DNA of 64,000 bases. Source: Chamaelirium japonicum. Its lineage: Eukaryota > Streptophyta > Magnoliopsida > Liliales > Melanthiaceae. Within the stretch, counting starts at the first letter, position 1. Each line of letters starts with the position of its first letter. The notes beneath the pieces were generated by a model, which did not search any database, was not told where the DNA came from, and worked only from the letters and a program-made list of their open reading frames with translations. The stretch lies in assembly GCA_947650365.1 (NCBI GenBank), contig OX393551.1, positions 2,066,001 through 2,130,000 on the forward strand. The letters are read 5' to 3'. Shown one piece after another: positions 13,422 to 27,447 of the stretch. A program made the position numbers and the translations under genes.

Positions 13422-14823
13422 AATCCATTCTATTTCATTCATACGATCCATTCTAATTCATTCGCACAATCTATTCTAATCCATTCGTACGATCCATTCT
13501 AATTCATTCGTACGATCCATTCTAATTCATTCGCACAATCTATTCTAATTCATTCGTACGATCCATTCTAATTCATTCATACGATCCATTCTATTTCATT
13601 CGTACGATCCATTCTAATTCATTCGTACGATCCATTCTAATTCATTACTACGATCCATTCTAATTCATTCGTACGATCCATTCTAATTCCTTCGTATGAT
13701 CCATTCTAATTTATTCGCACGATCCATTCTAATTCATTCGTACGATCCATTCTATTTCATTCGTACGATCGATGCTAATTCATTCGTACGAATGTATCCA
13801 TTCTAATTCATTCGTACGATCCATTCTAATTCATTTATACGAATGTATCCACTCTAATTCATTCATACGATCCATTCTAATTCATTCGCACGAATGTATC
13901 CATTCCAATTCATTCGTACGATCCATTCTAATTCATTCATACGATCCATTCTACTTCATTCGTACGATCCATTCTAATTCATTCGCACGATCCATTCTAA
14001 TTCATTTATTCGATCCATTCTAATTCATTCGTACGATCCATTCTAATTCATTCGCACGATCCATTCTAATTCATTCATACGATCCATTCTAATTCATTCA
14101 TACGATCCATTCTAATTCATTCGCACAATCCGTTCTAATTCATTCGTACGGTCCATTCTAATTCATTCGTATGATCCATCCTAATTCATTCGTACGGTAT
14201 GATTCATTCTAATTCATTCATACGATTCATTCTAATTCAATCCATTCTAATTCATTCATACGATTCATTCTAATTCATTCGTATGATTCATTCTAATTCA
14301 TTCATACGATCCATTCTAATTCATTCGCACGAATGTATCCATTCTAATTCATTCGTACGATCCATTCTAATTCATTCGTACAATCCATTCTAATTCATTC
14401 GCACGATCCATTCGCATTCACTCAAACGATCCATTCTAATTCATTCATATGATCCATTCTAATTCATTCGCACGAATGTATCCATTCTAATTCATTCGTA
14501 CGATCCATTCTAATACATTTGTACGAATGTATCCACTCTAATTCATTCATACGACCCATTCTAATTCATTCGCATGAATGTATCCATTCCAATTCATTCG
14601 TACGATCCATTCTAATTCATTCGTACGATTCGTTCTAATTCAATCCATTCTAATTCATTCGTACGATCCATTCTTACTCATTCGTACGATCCATTCTAAT
14701 TCATAGGCACGAATGAATCCATTCTAATTCATTCGTATGATCCAATCTAATTCATTCGCATGAATGTATCCATTCTAATTCATTCGTACGATCCATTCTA
14801 TCTCATTCGTACAATCCATTCTA
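13422..14823 (-). repeat. Satellite block 18 (-)
   Basis: Carries CGTACGGTATGATTC at 14,191, the reverse TTTGAG marker at 14,413 and a CTATCTCATTCG (reverse GAGATAG) at about 14,798. The clean 13,772-14,023 stretch lacks the usual in-phase TAA. Confidence 0.9.
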
Positions 14824-15683
14824 AATGAATTAGAATGGATAGATTCGTGCGAATTAATTTGAATGGATCGTACGAAGGAATTAGAATAGATCGTACGAAG
14901 GAATTAGAATAGATCATACGAAGAAATTAGAATGGATCGTACGAATGAATTAGAATGGATCGTATGAATGAATTAGAATGGATCGTGCGAATGAATTAAA
15001 ATGGATCGTATGAATGAAATAGAATGGATCGTACGAATGAATTAGAATGGATCGTACAAATGAATTAGAATGGATCATACGAATGAATTAGAATAGATTG
15101 TGCGAATGAATTAGAATGGATCGTATGAATTAGAATTGATCGTACGAATGAATTAGAATCGAACCTACGAAGGATTTAGAATGGATCGTACGAATGAATT
15201 AGAATGGATCATACGAATGAATTAGAATGGATACATTCGTGCGAATGAATTAGAATGGATCATACGAAGGAATTAGAATGGATTGTACGAATGAATTAGA
15301 ATGGATCGTACGAATGAATAAGAATGGATACATTCGTGCGAATGAATTAGAATGGATCATACGAAGGAATTAGAATGGATCGTCCGAATGAATTAGAATG
15401 GATCGTACGAATGAATTAGAATGGATCGTACGAATGAATTAGAATGGATACATTCGTGCGAATGAATTAGAATGGATCATACGAATGAATTAGAGTGGAT
15501 ACATTCGTACAAATGAATTAGAATGTATCGTACGAATGAATTAGAATGGATACATTCGTGCGAATGAACTAGAATGGATCGTACGAATGAATTAGAATGG
15601 ATCGTATGAATGAATTAGATTGGATCGTGCGAATGAATTAGAATGGATCGTACGAATGAATTAGAATGGATACATTCGTGCGA
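14824..15683 (+). repeat. Satellite block 19 (+)
   Basis: First 200 bp resemble the start of m79 (GGATAGATTCGTGC, GAAGAAATTAG), then diverge. It is rich in GGATACATTCGTGC 28-mers and ends at J in the GAATCAATTC spelling. Confidence 0.9.
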
Positions 15684-16829
15684 ATCAATTCTATTTCATT
15701 CGTACGATCCATTCTAATTCATTCGCACGATCCATTCTAATTCATTCATACGATCCATTCTAATTCATTCGTACGATCCATTCTAATTCATTCGTACGAT
15801 CCATTCCAATTCATTCGTACGATCCATTCTAATTCCTTCGTACGATCCATTCTAATTCCTTCGTATGATCCATTCTAATTCATTCGCACGATCCATTCTA
15901 ATTCATTCATACGATCCATTCTAATTCATTCGTACGATCCATTCTAATTGATTCGTACGAATGTATCCACTCTAATTCATTCGTATGATCCATTCTAATT
16001 CATTCGTACGATCCATTCTAATTCATTCGCATGATCCATTCTAATTCATTCATACGATCCATTCTAATTCATTCGTACGATCCATTCTAATTCATTCGTA
16101 CGAATGTATCCATTCTAATTCATTCGTACGATCCATTCTAATTCATTTGTACGAATGTATCCACCCTAATTCATTCGTATGATCCATTCTAATTCATTCG
16201 CACGAATGTATCCATTCTAATTCATTCGTACGATTCATTCTATCTCATTCGTACAATCCATTCTATTTCATTCGTACGATCCATTCTAATTCATTCGCAC
16301 GATCCATTCTAATTCATTCGCATGATCCATTCTAATTCATTCGTACGATCGATTCTAATTCATTCGCACAATCTCTTCTAATTGATTCATACGATCCAGT
16401 CTAATTTATTCGCACGATCCATTCTAATTCATTCATACGATCCATTCTAATTCACTCATATGATCCATTCTAATTCATTCGCACGATCCATTCTTACTCA
16501 TTCGTACGATCCATTCTAATTCATTCGCACGATCCATTCTAATTCATTAATACGATCCATTCTAATTCATTCGCACGATCCATTCTAATTCATTCACACT
16601 CATACGATCCATTCTAATTCATTCGCACGAATGTATCCTTTCTAATTCATTCGTACGATCCATTCTAATTCATTCGCACAATCTATTCTAATTCATTCGA
16701 ACGATCCATTCTAATTCATTCATACAATCCATTCTAATTCATTCGCACGATCCATTCGCATTCACCCAAACGACCCATTCTAATTCATTCGTACGATCCA
16801 TTCTAATTCCTTCATACGATCCATATTCT
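15684..16829 (-). repeat. Satellite block 20 (-)
   Basis: Reverse GAGATAG at about 16,250, a 29-mer at about 16,600 and a CCATTCGCATTCACCC form of the reverse TTTGAG marker at about 16,758. Exits through CCATATTCTAATGG. Confidence 0.9.
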
Positions 16830-16917
16830 AATGGATTGTATGAATGAATTAGAATGGATTGTACGAATGAATTAGAATGGATCGTACGAATGAATTAGAA
16901 TGGATACATTCGTGCGA
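16830..16917 (+). repeat. Satellite block 21 (+), short island
   Basis: Under four units long. It consists of the segment that normally precedes J, then J itself (CCATTCGATTTC spelling). Confidence 0.9.
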
Positions 16918-18109
16918 ATCCATTCGATTTCATTCGTACGATCCATTCTAATTCATTCGCACGATCCATTCTAATTCATTCATACGATCCATTCTAATTC
17001 ATTCGTACGATCCATTCTAATTCATTCGTACGATCCATTCTAATTCATTCGCACAATCTATTCTAATTCATTCGTACGATCCATTCTAATTCATTCGCAC
17101 GATCCATTCTAATTCATTCATACAATCCATTCTATTTCATTCGTACGATCCATTCTTACTCAATCGTACGATCCATTCTAATTCATTTGCACGAAGGTAT
17201 CCATTCTAATTCATTCGTACTATCCATTCTAATTCCTTCGTACGATCCATTCTAATTCCTTCGTAGGATCCATTCTAATTCATTCGTACAATCCATTCTA
17301 ATTCATTCGTACGATCCATTATAATTCCTTCGTATGATCCATTCTAATTCATTCGTACGGTATGATTCATTCTAATTCATTCGTATGATTTATTCTAATT
17401 CAATCCATTCTAATTCATTCGTACGATCCATTCTAATTCATTCGTACGACCCATTCTAATTCATTCGTACGATTCATTCTAATTCAATCCATTCTAATTC
17501 ATTCGTACGATCCATTCTTACTCATTCGTACGATCCATTCTAATTCATTCGCACGAATGAATCCATTCTAATTCATTCGTATGATCCATTCTAATTCATT
17601 CTCATGAATGTATCCATTCTAATTCATTCGTACAATCCATTCTATCTCATTCGTACAATCCATTCTATTTTATTCGTACGATCCATTCTAATTCATTCGC
17701 ACGATCCATTCTAATTCATTCGCATGATCCATTCTAATTCATTCGTACGATCGATTCTAATTCATTCATACATCCATTCTAATTCATTCGCACGAATGTA
17801 TCCATTCGAATTCATTCGTACGATCCATTCTAATTCATTCGCACAATCTATTCTAATTCATTCATACGATCCATTCTAATTTATTTGCACGATCCATTCT
17901 AATTCATTCATACGATCCATTCTAATTCATTCATATGATCCATTCTAATTCATTCGAACGATCCATTCTTACTCATTCGTACGATCCATTCTAATTCATT
18001 CGCACGATCCATTCTAATTCATCCGTACGATCCATTCTATTTCATTCGTACGATCCATTCTAATTCATTCACAGTCATACGATCCATTCTAATCCATTCT
18101 TACTCATTC
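16918..18109 (-). repeat. Satellite block 22 (-)
   Basis: CGTACGGTATGATTC at 17,354, reverse 38-mers near 17,400 and 17,475, reverse GAGATAG at about 17,642, and a 29-mer variant (CACAGTCATACG) at about 18,070. Confidence 0.9.
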
Positions 18110-18707
18110 GTGCGAATGAATTAGAATGGATCGTACGAATGAGTAAGAATGGATCGTACGAATGAATTAGAATGGATTGAATTAAAATGAATCGTACGAA
18201 TGAATCAGAATGGATCGTACGAATGAATTAGAATGGATCGTACGAATGAATCAGAATGGATTGAATTAGAATGAATCGTACGAATGACTTAGAATGAATC
18301 ATACCGTACGAATGAATTAGAATGGATCATACGAAGGAATTAGAATGGATCGTACGAATGAATTAGAATGGATCGTACGAATGAATTAGAATGGATCGTA
18401 CGAAGGAATTAGAATGGATCGTACGAAGGAATTAGAATGGATAGTACGAATGAACTAGAATGGATACCTTTGTGCAAATGAATTAGAATGGATCGTACGA
18501 ATGAGTAAGAATGAATTAGAATAGATTGTGCGAATGAGTAAGGATTGTACGAATGAATTAGAATAGATTGTGCGAATGAATTAGAATGGATCATACGAAT
18601 GAATTAGAATGGATCGTACGAATGAATTAGAATGGATCGTATGAATGAATTAGAATGGATCGTGCGAATGAATTAGAATGGATCGTACGAATGAAATAGA
18701 ATGGATT
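18110..18707 (+). repeat. Satellite block 23 (+)
   Basis: Two 38-mers and GAATCATACCGTACG at about 18,297-18,311. A shortened unit pair (GAGTAAGGATTG) lies near 18,536. Ends at J in reverse form. Confidence 0.9.
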
Positions 18708-21547
18708 CGCACGAATGTATCCAATCTAATTCATTCGTACGATCCATTCTAATTCATTCGTACAATCCTTTCTAATTCATTCGCACAATCCATTCTCATT
18801 CACTCAAACGATCCATTCTAATTCATTCATATGATACATTCTAATTCATTCGCACGAATGTATCCATTCTAATTCATTGGTACGATCCATTCTAATTCAT
18901 TTGTACGAATGTATCCACTCTAATTCATTCATACGATCCATTCTAATTCATTCGCACGAATGTATCCATTCCAATTCATTCGTACGATCCATTCTAATTC
19001 ATTCGCACAATCTATTCTAATTCATTCGTACGATCAATTCTAATTCATTAGCATGATCCATTCTAATTCATTCGTATGATCTATTCTATTTCATTCGTAC
19101 AATCCATTCTTACTCAATCGTATGATCCATTCTAATCCATTCGCACAATCAATTCTAATTCATTCGTACGATCCATTCTATTTCATTCGTACGATCCATT
19201 CTAATTCATACGATCCATTCTATTTCATTCAAACGATCCATTTTAATTCATTCGCACGATCCATTCTAATTCATTCATACGATCCATTCTAATTCATTCG
19301 TACGATCCATTCTAATTTCTTCGTATGATCTATTCTAATTCCTTCGTACGATCCATTCTAATTCCTTCGTACGATCCATTCAAATTCATTCGCACGAATC
19401 TATCCATTCTAATTCATTCGTACGATCCATTCTAATTCATTCGCACGATCCATTCTAATTCATTAATACGATCCAATCTAATTCATTCATACGATCTATT
19501 CTAATTCATTCGCATGAATATATCCTTTCTAATTCATTCGTACGATCCATTCTAATTCATTCACACAATCTATTCTAATTCATTAGTACGATCCATTCTA
19601 ATTCATTCGTACAATCCTTTCTAATTCATTAGCACGATCCAAATTCATTTATCCGTACAATCTATCCTATTTCATTCGTACGATCCATTCTTATCGCACG
19701 ATCTATTCTAATTCATTCGCACGATCCATTCTCCATTCTAATTCCTTCGTACGATCCATTCTAATTCCTTCGTATCCATTCTAATTCACTCATATGATCC
19801 ATTCTAATTAATTTATACGATCCATTCTAATTCATTCGCATGAATGTATCCATTCTAATTCATTCGTATGATCCATTCTAATTCATTCGCACAATCTATT
19901 CTAATTCATTCATACGATCCATCCTAATTCATTCGCACGAATGTATCCATTCAAATTCATTCGTACAATCCATTCTATTTCATTCGTACGATCCATTCTT
20001 ACTCATTCGTACGATCCATTCGTATCCATTCTAATTCATTCGTACGATCTATTCTAATTCATTCGTACGATCCATTCTAATTCATTAATACGATCCATTC
20101 TAATTCATTCGTACGATCCATTCTAATTCATTCGCACGATCCATTCTAATTCATTCGCACGATCCATTCTAATTCATTCATACGATCCATTCTAATTCAT
20201 ATCTATTCTAATTCATTCGTACGATCCATTCTTATTCATTCGCACGATCCATTCTAATTCATTCATACGATCCATTCTATTTCATTCGTACGATCCATTC
20301 TTACTCATTCGTACGATCCATTCTAATTCATTTGCACGAAGGTATCCATTCTAATTCATTCGTACTATCCATTCTAATTCCTTCGTACGATCCATTCTAA
20401 TTCCTTCGTACGATCCATTCTAATTCATTCGTATGATCCATTCTAATTCATTTGTACGATCCATTCTAATTCCTTCGTATGATCAATTCTAATTCATTCG
20501 TACGGTATGATTCATTCTAAGTCATTCGTACGATTCATTCTAATTCAATCCATTCTAATTCATTCGTACGATCCATTCTTATTCATTCGTACGATCCATT
20601 CTAATTCGTTCGTACGATTCATTCTAATTCAATCCATTCTAATTCATTTGTACGATCCATTCTTACTCATTCGTACGATCCATTCTAATTCATTCGCACG
20701 AATAAATCCATTCTAATTCATTCGTATGATCCATTCTAATTCATTCGCATGAATGTATCCATTCTAATTTATTCGTACGATCCATTCTATCTTATTCGTA
20801 CAATCCATTCTATTTCATTCGTACGATCCATTCTAATTCATTCGCACGATCCATTCTAATTCATTCGCATAATCCATTCTAATCCATTCGTACGATCAAT
20901 TCTAATTCATTCATACAATCCATTCTAATTCATTCGCACGAATGTATCCATTCTAATTCATTCGTACGATCCATTCTAATTCATTCGCACAATCTATTCT
21001 AATTCATTCATACGATCCATTCTAATTTATTCGCACGATCCATTCTAATTCATTCATACGATCCATTCCAATTCATTCATATGATCCATTCTAATTCATT
21101 CGCACGATCCATTATTACTCATTCGTACGATTCATTCTAATTCATTCGCACGATCCATTCTAATTCATTAATACGATCCATTCTAATTCATTCGCACGAT
21201 CCATTCTAATTCATTCACACTCATACGATCCATTCTAATTCATTCGCACGAATGTATCCTTTCTAATTCATTCATACGATCCATTCTAATTCATTCGCAC
21301 AATCTATTCTAATTCATTCGAACGATCCATTCTAATTCATTCGTACGATCCATTCCCATTCTAATTCATTCGTACGGTATGATTCATTCTAATTCATTCG
21401 TATGATTCATTCTAATTCAATCCATTCTAATTCATTCGTACGATCCATTCTAATTCATTCGTACGATCCAGACTAATTCATTCGTACGATTCATTCTAAT
21501 TCAATCCATTCTAATTCATGCGTACGATCCATTCTTACTCATTCGTA
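18708..21547 (-). repeat. Satellite block 24 (-), long run
   Basis: First 770 bp duplicate block 4, including m79 at 19,053-19,292. Between 19,630 and 20,060 several partial units are lost (TTATCGCACG, TTCTCCATTC, CATTCGTATCC). CGTACGGTATGATTC occurs at 20,500 and 21,371, and a 29-mer at about 21,213. Confidence 0.9.
19053..19292 (-). repeat. m79 higher-order module, copy at 19.1 kb
   Basis: Partner of the 1,676 copy at exactly 17,377 bp; the same GTATGATC change closes the frame, so the two share ancestry. Confidence 0.87.
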
Positions 21548-22395
21548 CGAATGAACTAGAATGGATTGAATTAGAATGAATCGTACGAATGAATTCGAAT
21601 GGATCGTACGAATGAAATAGAATGGATTGTACGAATGAGATAGAATGGATCGTGCGAATGAATTAGAATGGATCGTACGAATGAATTAGAATGGATACAT
21701 TCGTGCGAATGAATTAGAATGGATCGTATGAATGAATTAGAATCGATCGTACGAATGAATTAGAATAGATTGTGCGAATGAATTAGAATGGATCGTACGA
21801 ATGAATTAGAATGGATACATTCGTGCGAATGAATTAGAATTAGAATGAATTGGAATGGATCGTACGAATGAATTAGAGTGGATCGTACGAATGAATTAGA
21901 ATGGATATATTCATGCCAATGAATTAGAATGGATATTACGAATGTGTAAGAATGGATCGTACGAATGAAATAGAATGGATTGTACGAATGAATTAGAATG
22001 GATTTATTCGTGCGAATGAATTAGAATGGATCGTATGAATGAATTAGAATGGATTCGTGCGAATGAATTAGCATTGATCGTGCTAATGAATTAGAATGGA
22101 ACGTACGAATGAATTAGAATGGATCGTAGAATGGATCGTATGAATGAATTAGATTGGATCGTACGAATGAGTAAGAATGGATCATACGAATGAAATAGAA
22201 TGGATCGTACGTATCAATTAGAATGGATACATTCATGGGAATGAATTAGAATGGATCGTACGAAGGAATTAGAATGGATCGTACGAAGGAATTAGAATGG
22301 ATCGTACGAATGAATTAGAATGGATACATTCGTGCAAAAGAAGAAGAATGGATTGTATGAATGAATTAGAATGGATTGTACGAATGAATTAGACG
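21548..22395 (+). repeat. Satellite block 25 (+)
   Basis: GAGATAG at about 21,627. From about 22,150 it matches 34,655 onward, including CGTACGTATCAATTAG and GGATACATTCATGGG. Ends at class O. Confidence 0.9.
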
Positions 22396-23081
22396 TACGA
22401 TCCATTCTAATTCATTCGTACAATCTATTCTAATTCATTCGTACGATCCATTCTAATTTATTCGTACAATCCATTCTAATTCATTCGCACGAATGTATCC
22501 ATTCTAATTCATTCGTACGATCCATTCTAATTCATTCATATAATCCATTCTAATTCATTCGTACGATCCATTCTAATTCCTTCGTACGAATGTATCTACT
22601 CTAATTCATTAATACGATCCATTCTAATTCATTCGCACGATCCATTCTAATTCATACGTACGATCCATTGTAATTCATTCATATGATCCATTCTAATTCA
22701 TTCATACAATCCATTCTAATTCATTCGCACGATCTATTCTAATTCATTCATACAATCCATTCTATTTCATTCGTACGATCCATTCTAATTCATTCGCAAG
22801 ATCCATTCTAATTCATTCATACGATCCAATCTAATTCATTCATACGATCCATTCAAATTCATTAATACGATCCAATCTAATTCATTCATACGATCCATTC
22901 TAATTCCTTCGTACGATCCATTCTAATTTATACGATCCATTCTAATTCATTCGTACGATCCATTCTAATTCATTCGTACGATCCATTCTAATTCCTTCGC
23001 ACGATCCATTCTAATTCATTCATACGATGCAATCTAATTCATTCATACGATCCATTCTAATTCATTCGCACGAATGTATCG
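22396..23081 (-). repeat. Satellite block 26 (-)
   Basis: Begins at O (TTAGACGTACGATCC). TGTATCTACTC at 22,591 is exactly 12,505 bp from its partner at 35,096 and 19,174 bp from the one at 41,765. Confidence 0.9.
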
Positions 23082-23672
23082 TATTAGATTGGATCGTACG
23101 AAGGAATTAGAATGGATCGTACGAATGAATTAGAATGGATCGTACGAATGAATTAGAATGGATCGTACGAATGAATTAGAATGGATTGAATTAGAATGAA
23201 TCGTACGAATGAATTAGAATGAATCATACCGTACGAATGAATTAGAATGGATCATACGAAGAAATTAGAATGGATCGTACGAATGAATTAGAATGGATCG
23301 TACGAATGAATTAGAATGGATCGTACGATGGAATTAGAATGGATCGTACGAAGGAATTAGAATGGATAGTACGAATGAATTAGAATGGATACCTTCGTGC
23401 AAATGAATTAGAATGGATCGTACGAATGAGTAAGAATGGATCGTAAGAATGAAATAGAATGGATCGTATGAATGAATTAGAATGGATCGTGCGAATGAAT
23501 TAGAATGGATCGTACGAATGAATTAGAATAGATTGTGCGAATGAATTAGAATGGATCGTACGAATGAATTAGAATGGATCGTACGAATGAATTAGAATGG
23601 ATCGTATGAATGAATTAGAATGGATCGTGCGAATGAATTAGAATGGATCGTACAAATGAAATAGAATGGATT
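23082..23672 (+). repeat. Satellite block 27 (+)
   Basis: Entered through GAATGTATCGTATTAG. GAATCATACCGTACG at 23,221 and a GGATACCTTCGTGC 28-mer at about 23,388. Ends at J in reverse form. Confidence 0.9.
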
Positions 23673-24992
23673 CGCACGAATGTATCCATTCTAATTCATT
23701 CGTATGATCCATTCTAATTCATTCGTACAATCCATTCTAATTCATTCGCACGATCCATTCGCATTCACTCAAACGATCCATTCTAATTCATTCATATGAT
23801 CCATTCTAATTCATTCGTACGATCCATTCTAATTCATACGATCCATTTTAATTCATTCGCACGATCCATTCTAATTCATTCATACGATCCATTCTAATTC
23901 ATTCGTACGATCCATTCTAATTCATTCGTACGATCCATTCTAATTCATTCGCACAATCTATTTTAATTCATTCGTACGATCCATTCTAATTCATTCGCAT
24001 GATCCATTCTAATTCATTCATACGATCCATTCTATTTCATTCGTACGATCCATTCTTACTCATTCGTACGATCCATTCTAATTAATTTGCACGAAGGTAT
24101 CCATTCTAATTCATTCGTACTATCCATTCTAATTTTTTCGTACGATCCATTCTAATTCATTCGTACGATCCATTCTATCTCATTCGTACAATCCATTCTA
24201 TTTCATTCGTACGATCCATTCTAATTCATTCGCACGATCCATTCTAATTCATTCGCATGATCCATTCTAATTCATTCGTACGATCGATTCTAATTCATTC
24301 ATACGATCCATTCTAATTCATTCGCACGAATGTATCCATTCTAATTCATTCGTACGATCCATTCTAATTCATTAGCACAATCTATTCTAATTCATTCATA
24401 CGATCCATTCTAATTTATTCGCCCGATCCATTCTAATTCATTCATACGATCCATTCTAATTCATTCATATGATCCATTCTAATTCATTCGCATGATCCAT
24501 TCTTACTCATTCGTACGATCCATTCTAATTCATTCGCACGATCCATTCTAATTCATTAATACGATCCATTCTAATTCATTCGCACGATCCATTCTAATTC
24601 ATTCACACTCATACGATCCATTCTAATTCATTTGCACGAATGTATCCTTTCTAATTCATTCGTACGATCCATTCTAATTCATTCGCACAATCTATTCTAA
24701 TTCATTCGAACGATCCATTCTAATTCATTCGTACGATCCATTCTAATTCATTCGTACGATCCAATCTAATTCATTCGCACGATCCATTCTAATTCATTTG
24801 CACGATCCATTCTAATTCATTAGCACGATCCATTCTAATTCATTCGTACGATCCATTCTATTTCATTTATACGATCCAATCTAATTCATTCATACGATCC
24901 ATTCTAATTCTTTCGTACGAATGTATCCATTCTAATTCATTCGTACGATCCATTCAAATTCATTAGCACGAAAAAACACGATCCACTCACAT
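23673..24992 (-). repeat. Satellite block 28 (-)
   Basis: Reverse TTTGAG marker at 23,760, reverse GAGATAG at about 24,177 and a 29-mer at about 24,599. Ends in the class L element. Confidence 0.9.
24966..24992. repeat. Class L junction element with A6 tract, copy 1
   Basis: GCACGAAAAAACACGATCC followed by ACTCACAT. The A6 run and ACTCAC are foreign to the 23-bp unit, and orientation flips from - to + here. Confidence 0.88.
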
Positions 24993-25156
24993 ATGAATAA
25001 ATTAGAATGAATTAGAGTGGATTGTGTGAATGAATTAGAATGGATCGTATGAATGAATTAGAATGGATCGTGCGAATGAATTAGAATGGATCATGCGAAT
25101 GAATTAGGATATGGATCGTACGAAGGAATTAGAATGGATCGTACGAATGAATTCAA
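24993..25156 (+). repeat. Satellite block 29 (+)
   Basis: Short arm between L and an R-type joint (GAATTCAAATGTATCC). This arm is reverse-duplicated at 28.44-28.61 kb and direct-duplicated at 35.38 and 37.00 kb. Confidence 0.9.
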
Positions 25157-25467
25157 ATGTATCCTTTCTAATTCATTCGTACGATCCATTCTAATTCCTT
25201 CGTACGATCCATTCTAATTCATTCGTACGATCCATTCTAATTCATTCGCACGATCAATTCTAATTCATTCGTACGATCCATTCTATTTCATTCATACGAT
25301 CCATTCTAATTCATTCATACGATCTATTCTAATTCTTTCGCACGAATGTATCCATTCTAATTCATTCGTACGATCCATTCTAATTCATTCGCACGATCCA
25401 TTCTAATTCATTCATACAATCCATTTTAATTCTTTTGCACGAATGTATCCATTCTAATTCATTCGTA
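25157..25467 (-). repeat. Satellite block 30 (-)
   Basis: Opens with TATCCTTTCTAATTC and closes at class P. Confidence 0.88.
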
Positions 25468-25669
25468 TGAATTAGAATGGATCGTATGAATGAAATAGAA
25501 TAGATCGTACGAATGAATTAGAATGGATCGTATGAATGAATTAGATTGGATCGTATGAATGAATTAGAATGGATTGTACGAATGAAAAAGAATAGATCGT
25601 ACGAATGAATTAGAATGGATCGTGCGAATGAATTAGAATGGGTCGTACGAATGAATTAGAATGGATACA
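25468..25669 (+). repeat. Satellite block 31 (+)
   Basis: Matches the part of block 39 that precedes the M junction (GAATGGGTCGTACG). Confidence 0.88.
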
Positions 25670-25850
25670 CGATCCAGATCCATTCAAATTCATTCGCACA
25701 ATCTATTCTAATTCATTCGTAGGATCCATTCTAATTCATTACTACGATCCATTCTAATTCAATCATACGATCCATTCTAATTCATTCGTACGATCCATTC
25801 TAATTCATTCGCACGATCCATTCTAATTCATTCATACGATCCATTCTAAT

Positions 25851-26080
25851 TCATTCGTACGATCTATTCTATTTCATTCGTACAATCCATTCTTACTCAA
25901 TCGTATGATCCATTCTAATCCATTCGCACAATCTATTCTAATTCATTCGTACGATCCATTCTATTTCATTCGTATGATCCATTCTAATTCATACGATCCA
26001 TTCTATTTCATTCATACGATCCATTTTAATTCATTCGCACGATCCCTTCTAATTCATTCATACGATCCATTCTAATTCAT
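25851..26080 (-). repeat. m79 higher-order module, first of a tandem pair
   Basis: The TTACTCAATCG unit at 25,893 is 318 bp before its counterpart at 26,211. Confidence 0.85.
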
Positions 26081-26153
26081 TTATACGATCCATTTTAATT
26101 CATTCGCACAATCTATTCTAATTCATTCGTACGATTAATTCTAATTCATTAGC

Positions 26154-26393
26154 ATGATCCATTCTAATTCATTCGTACGATCTATTCTATTTCATTCGTA
26201 CAATCCATTCTTACTCAATCGTATGATCCATTCTAATCCATTTGCACAATCTATTCTAATTCATTCGTACGATCCATTCTATTTCATTCGTACGATCCAT
26301 TCTAATTCCTACGATCCATTCTATTTCATTCATACGATCCATTTTAATTCATTCGCACGATCCATTCTAATTCATTCATACGATCCATTCTAA
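26154..26393 (-). repeat. m79 higher-order module, second of a tandem pair
   Basis: Complete, with the frame open for 79 codons in the + direction. Preceded by AGCATGATCC, whose ATG comes from the GCATGATC variant. Confidence 0.88.
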
Positions 26394-27236
26394 TTCATTC
26401 GTACGATCCATTCTAATTTCTTCGTATGATCTATTCTAATTCCTTCATACGATCCATTCTAATTCATTCATACGATCCATTCTTACTCATTCGTACGATC
26501 CATTCTAATTTATTCGCACGATCCATTCTAATTCATCCGTACGATCCATTCTATTTCATTCATACGATCCATTCTTACTCATTCGTACGATCCATTCTAA
26601 TTCATTCGCACGAATGTATCCATTCTAATTCATTCATACGATCGATTCTAATTCATTCATACGATCCATTCGAATTCATTCATACGATCCATTCTAATTC
26701 ATTCCCATGAATGTATCCATTCTAATTCATTTGCACGAATGTATCCATTCTAATTCATTCGTACGATCCATTCTAATTCATTCGTACGTTCCATTCTAAT
26801 TCATTCGTAAGATCCATTCTAATTCATTCATACGATCTATTCTAATTCATTCATACAATCCATTCTAATTCCTTCGTACGATCCATTCTAATTCATTCGT
26901 ACGATCCATTCTAATTCATTCGTACGATCCATTCTAATTCATTCGCACAATCCATTCTAATTCATTCGCACGATCCATTCTAATTCATTCATACGATCCA
27001 TTCTAATTCATTCATATGACCCATTCTAATTCATTTGCATGAATGTATCCATTCTAACTCATTCGTACGATCCATTCTAATTCATTCGTATGATCTATTC
27101 TAATTCATTCGCATGATCCATTATAATTCATTCATACGATCCAATCTAATTCATTCATACGATCCATTCTAATTCATTCGCACGAATGTATCAACTCTAA
27201 TTCATTCGTACGATCCATTCTAATTCATTCATACAT

Positions 27237-27447
27237 GTACGAATGAATTAGAATGGATACATTCGTGCGAATGAATTAGAATGGATCGTATGAATAAATT
27301 AGATTGGATCGTATGCATGAATTATAAAGGATCGTGCGATTGAATTAGAATGGATCGTACGAATGAATTAGAATGGATCGTATGAATGAATTAGAATGGA
27401 TCGTGCGAATGAATTAGAATGGATCGTACGAATGAAATAGAATGGAT
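27237..27447 (+). repeat. Satellite block 33 (+)
   Basis: Follows K (CATACATGTACG) and ends at J in reverse form. Its first 100 bp recur 773 bp downstream. Confidence 0.9.

Larger units (their letters stand above)
25670..27236 (-). repeat. Satellite block 32 (-), tandem m79 modules
   Basis: Starts at M. Two m79 modules follow each other 318 bp apart (25,851 and 26,154), so this is a local tandem duplication. Contains a stretch at 26,426-26,710 without in-phase TAA. Ends at class K. Confidence 0.9.

Noticed and set aside
13772..14023. 83-codon open frame with a SHECIHSNS-type repeat
   Set aside because: The apparent second peptide motif is the 28-mer GCACGAATGTATCC (or TACGAATGTATCC) in translation.
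26426..26710. 94-codon open frame
   Set aside because: Same origin: open only because TTACTC, CTATTTC and GAATGTATCC variants fall in the phase where TAA usually lies.
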